Assembly (NCBI GenBank): GCA_002287035.1
Contig: NSKG01000009.1
Coordinates: 1 to 64,000 of the forward strand
Source: Pseudomonas sp. WN033
GTDB taxonomy: Bacteria; Pseudomonadota; Gammaproteobacteria; Pseudomonadales; Pseudomonadaceae
Length of the DNA stretch: 64,000 nt
Reading direction: 5' to 3'
In this document: positions 55,760 to 64,000 of the stretch, piece after piece
Position numbering within the stretch: position 1 is the first letter of the stretch
How the letters are laid out: each line of letters begins with the position of its first letter
Notes under the pieces: model-generated
The model's database searches: none
What the model was told of the DNA's origin: nothing
What the model saw: only the letters and a program-made list of their open reading frames with translations
Made by a program: the position numbers and the translations under genes

Positions 55760-56611
55760 ATGAATACGCTACACAGCATCGCCCAAGTCCGCGCAGCCAT
55801 CAGCCATGCCCGCAAGGATGGTAAACGTATCGGTCTGGTGCCGACCATGGGCAACCTGCACGCCGGACACATCGCCCTGGTGGAAAAGGCCCGGCAGCGC
55901 ACCGATTACGTGGTAGTCAGCATCTTCGTTAACCCGCTGCAGTTCGGCCCCAGCGAAGACCTGGACAGCTATCCGCGTACCCTGGCTGATGATCAGGCCA
56001 AGCTGCTGGATGCCGGTGCACACATGGTGTTCGCCCCCAGCGTCAATGACATGTACCCCGAAGGCATGGACGGCCATACCATCGTCAATGTTCCGGTCGT
56101 CTCCGAAGGACTGTGCGGTGCCAGCCGTCCCGGCCACTTCAATGGCGTCGCCACTGTGGTCAGCAAACTGTTCAATATTGTTCAGCCTGATCTGGCAGTG
56201 TTCGGCGAGAAGGACTATCAACAACTGGCTGTCATTCGCAAGATGACCCAGGACCTGTGCCTGCCGATCCAGATCATGGGCGAACCAACCGTTCGCGCCG
56301 AGGACGGTCTGGCGCTGTCCTCACGCAATGGCTACCTGAACCCGAGCGAACGGGAGCTCGCACCGCTGTTGTTTGCCACCCTCAAACAGGTAGCGGCCAA
56401 CCTGCAAAGCGGGCGCCGCGACTTTGCCCAGGTCATTGAGGAAGCGCGGATGGTACTCGAATCCAGTGGCCTGCATCCCGACTATCTGGACCTGCGTGAC
56501 GCCCTGACCCTGAACCCGATCAGCGATGCCACCGAAGAAGCTGTAGCCCTGGCCGCCGCCTTTCTCGGCAAGACCCGACTGATCGACAATCTGCGTTTCA
56601 AGCTGAACTGA
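55760..56611 (+). CDS. panC: Pantothenate synthetase
   Basis: Joins pantoate and beta-alanine using ATP. The 283-residue protein has the HIGH-like [19 protein letters not shown] near residue 25, [29 protein letters not shown] and the KMSKS-like ALSSRNGYL. The ATG at 55760 is 4 bp after panB, so the two are one operon. As I remember it, P. aeruginosa has panD and pgi next; here a terminator and acs follow, so beta-alanine supply must be encoded elsewhere. Confidence 0.96.
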   Translation: MNTLHSIAQVRAAISHARKDGKRIGLVPTMGNLHAGHIALVEKARQRTDYVVVSIFVNPLQFGPSEDLDSYPRTLADDQAKLLDAGAHMVFAPSVNDMYPEGMDGHTIVNVPVVSEGLCGASRPGHFNGVATVVSKLFNIVQPDLAVFGEKDYQQLAVIRKMTQDLCLPIQIMGEPTVRAEDGLALSSRNGYLNPSERELAPLLFATLKQVAANLQSGRRDFAQVIEEARMVLESSGLHPDYLDLRDALTLNPISDATEEAVALAAAFLGKTRLIDNLRFKLN

Positions 56612-56619
56612 ACCAACCC

Positions 56620-56639
56620 GCCCCGCCATTCGGCGGGGC
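56620..56639 (+). terminator. Terminator of panBC
   Basis: Perfect 8-bp GC-rich stem (56620-56627 with 56632-56639), loop ATTC, 8 nt after the panC stop, followed by TCATCTTCT. Confidence 0.8.
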
Positions 56640-56773
56640 TCATCTTCTACCGCTCGATACCCCATAACCTCCCCGGACTAGACCAAAGAAGGGTTGAATT
56701 AACCGCTTCGATGGCTGAGGCTGTATAGCCTATACGGCAGTATCACGCCGATAAAAACAAGAGGGAGCCGTTC

Positions 56774-58714
<1,941 letters not shown>

Positions 58715-58731
58715 GCTGGCTCCATCCCTTG

Positions 58732-58756
58732 CGGCTGCGAACCGGGTTCGCAGCCG
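58732..58756 (+). terminator. Hairpin downstream of acs
   Basis: Two perfect 12-bp arms (58732-58743 and 58745-58756) 18 bp beyond the acs stop. No T-tract follows, so it may be a stabilising 3' hairpin or Rho-assisted end. Confidence 0.55.
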
Positions 58757-58874
58757 CCGCCTCCCCGCGCAATCAACGTGCGCTAGTCGCACGTATTGTT
58801 CTGCGCCCGGTTGTCGATCGTGACTGACAAGTCTATCCTAGTCACCCCTGAGAACCGGCCATGAGGAGTCGTTC

Positions 58875-60056
58875 ATGCAAGAGGTCGTCATTGTCGCCGC
58901 TACCCGTACCGCCATTGGCAGCTTCGGCGGGCAGTTCGCCAACATTCCTGCCCACGAGTTGGGCGCCACCGTCATTCGCGCCCTGCTTGAACAAACCGCC
59001 ATCGACCCGGCCAGTGTCGACGAGGTAATCCTGGGCCAGGTACTAACAGCAGGCTGCGGCCAGAACCCGGCGCGCCAGGCGGCGATCCACGCAGGACTGC
59101 CGCACAGCGTCCCGGCCCTGACCCTGAACAAGGTCTGCGGCTCAGGGCTCAAGGCCCTGCACCTGGCAGCCCAGGCTATCCGTTGCGGCGATGCCGAGAT
59201 CATGATCGCCGGCGGCCAGGAATCCATGAGCCTGTCCCCTCACCTGCTGCCGACCTCACGCAGCGGTCAACGCATGGGCCATGGTCAGATCATCGACAGC
59301 ATGATCCATGACGGCCTGTGGGATGCCTTCAACGACTACCACATGGGGATTACCGCCGAGAACCTGGTCGACAAGTACGGCATCAGCCGGGAAGAGCAGG
59401 ATGCCTTTGCCGCCGCGTCGCAGCAAAAGGCTGTCGCCGCCCAGCAGGCAGGCCGCTTTGACGCCGAGATCACCCCGGTCAGCGTCTCCCAGCGCAAGGG
59501 TGAAGCCCTGCTGATCAACCAGGATGAGCAACCGCGTCCCGGCACCACCGCCGAGTCACTGGGCAAACTGCGCCCGGCGTTCAAGAAAGACGGCAGCGTC
59601 AGTGCCGGCAACGCCTCCAGCCTCAACGATGGCGCCGCCGCAGTCATGCTGATGAGCGCCAGCAAGGCCGCCGAACTGGGTCTGCCGGTACTGGCCAAGG
59701 TTGCGGCCTATGCCAATGCCGGGGTCGACCCGGCGATCATGGGCATTGGCCCGGTCTCTGCCACCCAGCGCTGCCTGAGCAAGGCCGGCTGGCAGGTCCG
59801 GGATCTGGAACTGATCGAAGCCAATGAGGCTTTCGCGGCCCAGGCTCTGGCAGTTGGCAAGGAATTGCAGTGGGATGCCAGCAAGGTCAACGTCAATGGC
59901 GGCGCCATTGCCCTCGGTCACCCGATCGGCGCCTCCGGCTGCCGGGTGCTGGTCACCCTGCTGCATGAAATGCTCAAGCGCGACGCCAAAAAAGGCCTGG
60001 CGACGCTGTGCATCGGCGGTGGTCAGGGCGTGGCGCTGGCACTGCAACGCGACTGA
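58875..60056 (+). CDS. Acetyl-CoA acetyltransferase (thiolase)
   Basis: A 393-residue biosynthetic-type thiolase. The acylated cysteine is in [17 protein letters not shown] near residue 88. The His of [16 protein letters not shown] and the second Cys in [10 protein letters not shown] near the C-terminus complete the active site. Condenses or cleaves acetoacetyl-CoA (AtoB/PhaA type). It stands alone after acs, with no hydroxyacyl-CoA partners beside it, so the pathway is not fixed. GAGGAG precedes the ATG at 58875. Confidence 0.92.
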   Translation: MQEVVIVAATRTAIGSFGGQFANIPAHELGATVIRALLEQTAIDPASVDEVILGQVLTAGCGQNPARQAAIHAGLPHSVPALTLNKVCGSGLKALHLAAQAIRCGDAEIMIAGGQESMSLSPHLLPTSRSGQRMGHGQIIDSMIHDGLWDAFNDYHMGITAENLVDKYGISREEQDAFAAASQQKAVAAQQAGRFDAEITPVSVSQRKGEALLINQDEQPRPGTTAESLGKLRPAFKKDGSVSAGNASSLNDGAAAVMLMSASKAAELGLPVLAKVAAYANAGVDPAIMGIGPVSATQRCLSKAGWQVRDLELIEANEAFAAQALAVGKELQWDASKVNVNGGAIALGHPIGASGCRVLVTLLHEMLKRDAKKGLATLCIGGGQGVALALQRD

Positions 60057-60067
60057 GCCGACCCACA

Positions 60068-60088
60068 GGGGCGGCATCATGCCGTCCC
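60068..60088. terminator. Hairpin between thiolase and DUF2784 genes
   Basis: GGGGCGGCAT (60068-60077) pairs with ATGCCGTCCC (60079-60088, one G-T pair) between two convergent genes. It is a possible two-way terminator without a long T-tract. Confidence 0.5.
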
Positions 60089-60486
60089 TAGCGCCTGAGC
60101 GGCGGATAACGCCACCAGACCGCCAGCACCAGCAGTGCAAACAGGCTGTAAAGCAGGATAAAGACCCAGTCAGGGGCCTCGTAATAGAGCAGGCGCTGCA
60201 ACCAGTACTGAATGAAACTGCCGGCATAAACCCGACTGCCGGCCTGCTCACGCAACCACATCTCCAGCGTGGTCAACGGACATACCAGCCCCAGCCAGGC
60301 CTCGGCCACCACCACCATAATCGTGGCCAGGTGTGCCAGCCGAAACCACAGACGATTGACCCAGCGCCAGCCCCAGGCGTTGCCCAGCACAATCAGCACG
60401 ACTCCCAGGATCACGAACAGCACAATAGCCACATGCGCGGCCAGCACCAGATCAGCCAGCCATTGCCAATAGGCAGGCGCGTTCAT
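60088..60486 (-). CDS. DUF2784 membrane protein
   Basis: A 132-residue integral membrane protein with about four hydrophobic segments: LVLAAHVAIVLFVILGVVLIVLG, LAHLATIMVVVAEAWLG, an amphipathic middle and FILLYSLFALLVLAVWW. The pattern CPLTTLEMWLREQAG is typical of DUF2784. Function unknown. It starts 3 bp after the MOSC gene stop, so it is the last gene of thpR-MOSC-DUF2784. Confidence 0.83.
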   Translation of the reverse strand: MNAPAYWQWLADLVLAAHVAIVLFVILGVVLIVLGNAWGWRWVNRLWFRLAHLATIMVVVAEAWLGLVCPLTTLEMWLREQAGSRVYAGSFIQYWLQRLLYYEAPDWVFILLYSLFALLVLAVWWRYPPLRR

Positions 60487-60489
60487 CCG

Positions 60490-61167
60490 CTAGATTCCCG
60501 GCAGCGGTGCGGTCCCAGCCTCCAGCTCGACCAGCCACTCATCCAGTTCGCGGCGCATCCGCAGCGCAATCGGGGACGCTAGCGCCCGCCGCACGAAAGT
60601 TTCTGAACGGGTTTTGCCCAGCCAGTAGCGGAAGGTCTCCTCGATGCCCGGCCACTCGGCAGCGCCCCGCATTTCCAGCTGGCAAGGCATCCCGGCCTCC
60701 AGTACCCCCGGCTCCAGTACTCGCACATAAGCCCCGCTGCGAGCAGCCCGGGCAAAGGTCTTGGCAAAGGTTGGCTCACCCGCCCGCGCTGCCAGGGTCG
60801 AGCAGGGAATCCGTGGCCCGGTCAGCTCCAGCAGCACCTCGCCAATACGCAGGCGATCACCGATACGCGGCAGCTCCCACCAATCGCTCAGGGTCAGGTT
60901 CTCACCGAAGAAGCCCGGCATCAGTTCACGCTCCAGTTGGCCGGACCACCAGTCGATATCGGCCTGGCTATACAGGTACAGCGCCTGATCCGGCCCCCCG
61001 TGATGCTTGCCATCGGCAATGAAGTCACCCGCCAGCCCGTCCGGGCCAACCGGCAAGGGAGTAGTCACTGGCCGTTTGAAATGCCCGGTGCGGGCCCGGC
61101 GCTTACCAATATCCAGCCATTCGGGCTGCGCGCGGCTGATCGCAACCAGATTAATATCCTGAGTCAT
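60490..61167 (-). CDS. MOSC domain protein (YiiM-like)
   Basis: A 225-residue protein with the MOSC sulfurtransferase-related domain: VGPDGLAGDFIADGKHHGGPDQALYLY near residue 40, the ENLTL segment, and PCSTLAARAG carrying the conserved cysteine near residue 115. A 3-alpha C-terminal domain follows. YiiM-type MOSC proteins act in reduction or sulfur transfer linked to molybdenum cofactor. The ATG at 61167 has GAGGGAG upstream. Confidence 0.86.
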   Translation of the reverse strand: MTQDINLVAISRAQPEWLDIGKRRARTGHFKRPVTTPLPVGPDGLAGDFIADGKHHGGPDQALYLYSQADIDWWSGQLERELMPGFFGENLTLSDWWELPRIGDRLRIGEVLLELTGPRIPCSTLAARAGEPTFAKTFARAARSGAYVRVLEPGVLEAGMPCQLEMRGAAEWPGIEETFRYWLGKTRSETFVRRALASPIALRMRRELDEWLVELEAGTAPLPGI

Positions 61168-61257
61168 GACTCCCTCACAGTATGCATTGCCACTCCAACG
61201 ACCAGTCTGCCACGAAACCTCGGGCACGTCCTTCAAGCGATCCCAACGATGGCCGGT

Positions 61258-61797
61258 CTACGCCTCAATGCACGGATAGCGGCCCAGTACCCGATAGCTG
61301 GCGCCCTGCTCGCTCAGATCACTGAGAAACAGACTAACGTGCCCGACCAGAAACCCCGGCCCTCGCAGGTCTTTGTGGCGCTGCACGTAGTCCTCAAGCC
61401 CTGGTTGCGGTCCATGCAGCCGGGCCAGGGTGATATGCGGCTTGTAGCCCTGCCGGTCGGGGCCGATTCCGGCCTCGGCCAGCAGGTGATCGAGCTGTTG
61501 CTTGAGCCGGCGCAGCGGCGCTTGCGGACTGACCCCGACCCACAGGGCCAGGGGCCGGCGCGGCGGCCCGAACCAGCCTACCCCCTTTACAGTCAGGGTA
61601 AAGCCCCCAAAACGCAGGCTGGCCAGTGCTGTCATCACCTGCTCGACCTGCCCGACGGCAACTTCGCCGACAAACCTCAAGGTCAGATGCAACTGATCGG
61701 CTGACTGCCAGCGCGCGCCTGGCATCGGCTCGGTCAGCTGCAGCAAGGTTTGTTTAACGGGCTCTGGCAACTCCAGGGCAATAAACAAACGCGGCAT
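61258..61797 (-). CDS. thpR: RNA 2',3'-cyclic phosphodiesterase (LigT/ThpR)
   Basis: A 179-residue 2H phosphoesterase. Both HxT motifs are present: LHLTLRFVG near residue 38 and HITLARLHG near residue 127, placing the two catalytic histidines. It hydrolyses 2',3'-cyclic phosphate ends of RNA. GGAGGG precedes the ATG at 61797. Head of the leftward thpR-MOSC-DUF2784 set. Confidence 0.9.
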   Translation of the reverse strand: MPRLFIALELPEPVKQTLLQLTEPMPGARWQSADQLHLTLRFVGEVAVGQVEQVMTALASLRFGGFTLTVKGVGWFGPPRRPLALWVGVSPQAPLRRLKQQLDHLLAEAGIGPDRQGYKPHITLARLHGPQPGLEDYVQRHKDLRGPGFLVGHVSLFLSDLSEQGASYRVLGRYPCIEA

Positions 61798-61904
61798 GCG
61801 CTGCCCTCCTCAAAATTGGACTACCACAACCCGCCAGCCTGACCTAGGCTGGGTAGAGTGCCGGTTCTGCCCGACACCCCTTTCCCTACTTCATGGAGGT
61901 CAGT

Positions 61905-62501
61905 ATGGCCAAGATTCTGGTGCTGTATTACTCAATGTACGGACATATCGAGACCATGGCCAATGCCGTGGCTGATGGGGCTCGCCAGGTTTCTGGGGCC
62001 GAGGTCACCGTCAAGCGGGTGGCCGAAACGATGCCGGCTGAGGCCTTCAAGAATGCCGGCGGCAAGGTTGACCAGGCCGCCGCCGTTGCCACTCCGGCAG
62101 AGCTGCCCGACTACGATGCAATCATCTTCGGCACCCCCACCCGATTCGGCAACATGAGCGGCCAGATGCGCACTTTTCTCGACCAGACTGGCGGGCTCTG
62201 GGCCAAGGGCGCGCTGCGCGGCAAGGTCGCCAGCGTGTTCACCTCGACCGGCACCGGGGGCGGCCAGGAGACCACGGTGATGACTACCTGGACCACCCTG
62301 GCCCATCACGGCATGATCATCGTGCCCCTGGGTTATGGCGCCAGCGAGTTGTTCGACATCTCCACCACCCGCGGCGGCAGCCCCTACGGCGCGGCGACTA
62401 TCGCCGGCGGCGACGGCTCGCGCCAGCCCTCGGACGCCGAGCTGGCCATTGCCCGACATCAGGGCGAACTGGTGGCTGGCATCGCGGTGAGGCTGGCTTA
62501 A
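61905..62501 (+). CDS. wrbA: NAD(P)H:quinone oxidoreductase WrbA
   Basis: FMN-dependent two-electron quinone reductase. The 198-residue flavodoxin-like protein has the FMN phosphate loop [19 protein letters not shown] near residue 3, the WrbA segment [20 protein letters not shown] and the [24 protein letters not shown] block. The ATG at 61905, with GGAGG upstream, is preferred to an in-frame ATG at 61893. Divergent from thpR. Confidence 0.94.
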   Translation: MAKILVLYYSMYGHIETMANAVADGARQVSGAEVTVKRVAETMPAEAFKNAGGKVDQAAAVATPAELPDYDAIIFGTPTRFGNMSGQMRTFLDQTGGLWAKGALRGKVASVFTSTGTGGGQETTVMTTWTTLAHHGMIIVPLGYGASELFDISTTRGGSPYGAATIAGGDGSRQPSDAELAIARHQGELVAGIAVRLA

Positions 62502-62524
62502 CCTGTGCGCCTGGGGCTCCAGGA

Positions 62525-63625
62525 CTAACGGCGCAAACGCGCCTCGGGCGCATTGAGCATGCGTACCAGCGGATTGGCTGCCTCAACCTGGGCCTGCAGC
62601 GCCAGCCCGGCCAGCAGGCCAAAGGCGAATCCGCCCAGATGCGCAGCGTAGGCGACCTTGGTATCGCCAACCATCATGCCGAAGATGTTCATGCCACTCC
62701 AGATCAGAAAGAACCAGTGTGGCGCCAGTTTTTTCTGCCAAACCACGAACAGAAAACTCAGGCTGGAATAGCGGAACCAGATCAGATACAGACCAAACAG
62801 TGTGGCGATAGAACCACTGGCGCCAACCAGCAGCAGGTCACGGCCGCCCAGCCAGGAGGTCACCAGCAGCTCGGCCAGCGCGGCTATCACTCCACCCAGC
62901 AGATACAGCCCCAGATAGCGCCAGGGGCCAAGCACATCCTCGATGTTGTCGCCAATGATCCAGAGAAAATACATATTGCCCAGCAGATGCATCCAGCCGC
63001 CATGCACGAACTGGTAACTCAACAGCTGCCAAAGCATGGGAGGCTGCCCTACCAGGTCGGACTGCACCCCCAACAGCAGCATCAGCACCACTTCCATCTG
63101 CGCGCTGCTCTGCCCCAGCAGAAACAGCAGCACACACAACCCGATCAGGCTGTAGGTTACCCAGGGTGTGCGCCGGGTCTTGATGTTGAACTCGACGGGC
63201 ATCCGGGTCATGAATTCGAACAACCAGGAACGCCAGTTGAGGGTAGCATTGAGCACCTGCATGGCGTCCTTGAGTTTGGGTGAATGCAGAACCTGATCGA
63301 CCTCGTCATGGTCGAGCCAGACTCCGTCACAGCTCGCACAGCGATCAATCTCGACCTGATAGTCCGGTAACAGGTGGTAATGCTCCATCGGCGCCTGACA
63401 GTGCCAGCAGACTCGCTGGCTAGATCCCAAATGCTCGCCCAGGTGGCTGACGTGGAAGTGCTGGTCGATATCCGGGTGGGTATCGCTGATCGCCTGGTTG
63501 AGCTGACGATCCTCGAACCACATCCCTTCGCAGCTGCGGCACTGAAATACCCGGCCAGACTGAAATGGCACCTCATACAGGGTTCGAGTCAGACAGCAGG
63601 GGCAATGAGCTTTTCGTAGGGGCAT
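62525..63625 (-). CDS. Rhomboid-family serine protease with two N-terminal zinc ribbons
   Basis: A 366-residue protein. The first ~110 residues are cytoplasmic and carry two TFIIB-type zinc ribbons: CPCC...CRSCEGMWF (about 8-35) and CWHCQAPM...CASCDGVWLDHDE (about 75-110). A six-helix rhomboid domain follows. It has LLGNMYFLWIIGDNIEDVLG, the catalytic Ser in LVGASGSIATLFG (GxSG) and the catalytic His in AAHLGGFAFGLL. The catalytic dyad is intact, so it should be an active intramembrane protease. I use the ATG at 63625; the ATG at 63634 abuts its ribosome-binding site. Substrate unknown; the ribbons may recruit it. Confidence 0.87.
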   Translation of the reverse strand: MPLRKAHCPCCLTRTLYEVPFQSGRVFQCRSCEGMWFEDRQLNQAISDTHPDIDQHFHVSHLGEHLGSSQRVCWHCQAPMEHYHLLPDYQVEIDRCASCDGVWLDHDEVDQVLHSPKLKDAMQVLNATLNWRSWLFEFMTRMPVEFNIKTRRTPWVTYSLIGLCVLLFLLGQSSAQMEVVLMLLLGVQSDLVGQPPMLWQLLSYQFVHGGWMHLLGNMYFLWIIGDNIEDVLGPWRYLGLYLLGGVIAALAELLVTSWLGGRDLLLVGASGSIATLFGLYLIWFRYSSLSFLFVVWQKKLAPHWFFLIWSGMNIFGMMVGDTKVAYAAHLGGFAFGLLAGLALQAQVEAANPLVRMLNAPEARLRR

Positions 63626-63741
63626 GACAGGCATCCTTGCAAACCGCGGACGGGGTGTCCGCACGACATGATGGCAGCGATGATAATCGCTTGGCCGCCC
63701 AAGCCCAACACCACCGCCGTCATTTCCTGGCCATCAGCCCG

Positions 63742-64000
63742 CTAGCGAGCCAGTACCTGACCACCGGCAACGATCCGGTTGCGCCCTTGCTGCTTGGCCT
63801 GATACAGACGCTCATCCACCAATTCGATCAGGCCTCTGGGCTCATCACCATGACCGGGGATACAGCTACCTACCCCGAGGCTGATACTCAGCACCGGCCC
63901 AGCCTCGGAGCGCTGATGCGGGATCTGCTCCTTGAAAATCTGCCGGCGACAACGCTCGGCCACGGTCAATGCCGCCTCGATGTCGGTCTCCGGCAATACC
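63742..64000 (-). CDS. Diguanylate cyclase (GGDEF domain), C-terminal end only
   Basis: A truncated gene whose upstream part lies beyond the right edge. The visible 86 residues are the end of a GGDEF domain: VLPETDIEAALTVAERCR, then ISLGVGS and DERLYQAKQQGRNRIV. These are the standard C-terminal landmarks of cyclic-di-GMP synthases. The GGDEF signature itself and any sensor or EAL domain are outside the window, so activity cannot be judged. Confidence 0.9.
   Translation of the reverse strand, partial: VLPETDIEAALTVAERCRRQIFKEQIPHQRSEAGPVLSISLGVGSCIPGHGDEPRGLIELVDERLYQAKQQGRNRIVAGGQVLAR

Overview
The window is chromosomal DNA from a member of the Pseudomonadaceae (Gammaproteobacteria). From memory, the backbone order resembles the Pseudomonas aeruginosa PA4693-PA4733 region: pssA, ilvC-ilvH-ilvI, mrcB, cbpA, the iron-responsive sRNA prrF, the heme-uptake (phu) genes, sfsA/aminotransferase/dksA/gluQRS, cbrA-cbrB, crcZ, pcnB, folK, panB, panC and acs. 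The genus cannot be fixed from this window alone. No tRNA, rRNA body, insertion sequence, integrase or CRISPR array was seen, although the left edge is the promoter and leader region of an rRNA operon that lies outside.

Layout. 1-610: leftward rRNA leader with boxA and four regularly spaced promoters. 628-4872: pssA and the branched-chain amino acid genes ilvC, ilvH, ilvI, all leftward. 5298-12200: a DUF4124 protein, a YqcC-like protein, a TPR lipoprotein, PBP1b (mrcB), an APH/AAA bifunctional protein, a TfoX C-domain protein and CbpA. 12214-12393: a Fur-boxed PrrF small RNA.

12414-28244: an apparently complete N-methylglutamate pathway island. The leftward operon gmaS-mgsA-mgsB-mgsC-folD has a sigma54 promoter and an NtrC-like site. 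The rightward genes are an XRE-cupin regulator, a B3/4-domain protein and an unusual cytoplasmic chemoreceptor/solute-binding fusion (preceded by a second sigma54 promoter), then purU-mgdA-mgdB-mgdC-mgdD-iclR. The predicted flow is: methylamine plus glutamate gives gamma-glutamylmethylamide (GmaS), then N-methylglutamate (MgsABC), then glutamate plus a tetrahydrofolate-bound one-carbon unit (MgdABCD). FolD and PurU then oxidise that unit to formate and regenerate tetrahydrofolate. The sigma54/NtrC signals suggest use of methylamine as a nitrogen source.

28241-34793: a TtgABC-like RND efflux operon facing its TetR regulator ttgR across a palindromic operator. 34772-43490: heme acquisition, with tonB-phuS-exbB-exbD-phuT-phuU-phuV-phuW leftward and the outer-membrane heme receptor rightward from a divergent region carrying Fur-box sequence. 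43530-47372: Rieske protein, sfsA, aminotransferase, dksA, gluQRS. 47447-52668: the carbon-control module cbrX-cbrA-cbrB followed by the sigma54-dependent Crc-sequestering RNA crcZ. 52891-58714: pcnB-folK, panB-panC, acs. 58875-64000: thiolase, DUF2784, MOSC, thpR, wrbA, a zinc-ribbon rhomboid protease and the C-terminal end of a GGDEF protein cut by the window edge.

The most interesting points are the sigma54/NtrC-wired N-methylglutamate island, the inverted-topology cytoplasmic chemoreceptor encoded inside it, and the separation of prrF from the heme genes by about 22 kb of accessory DNA.
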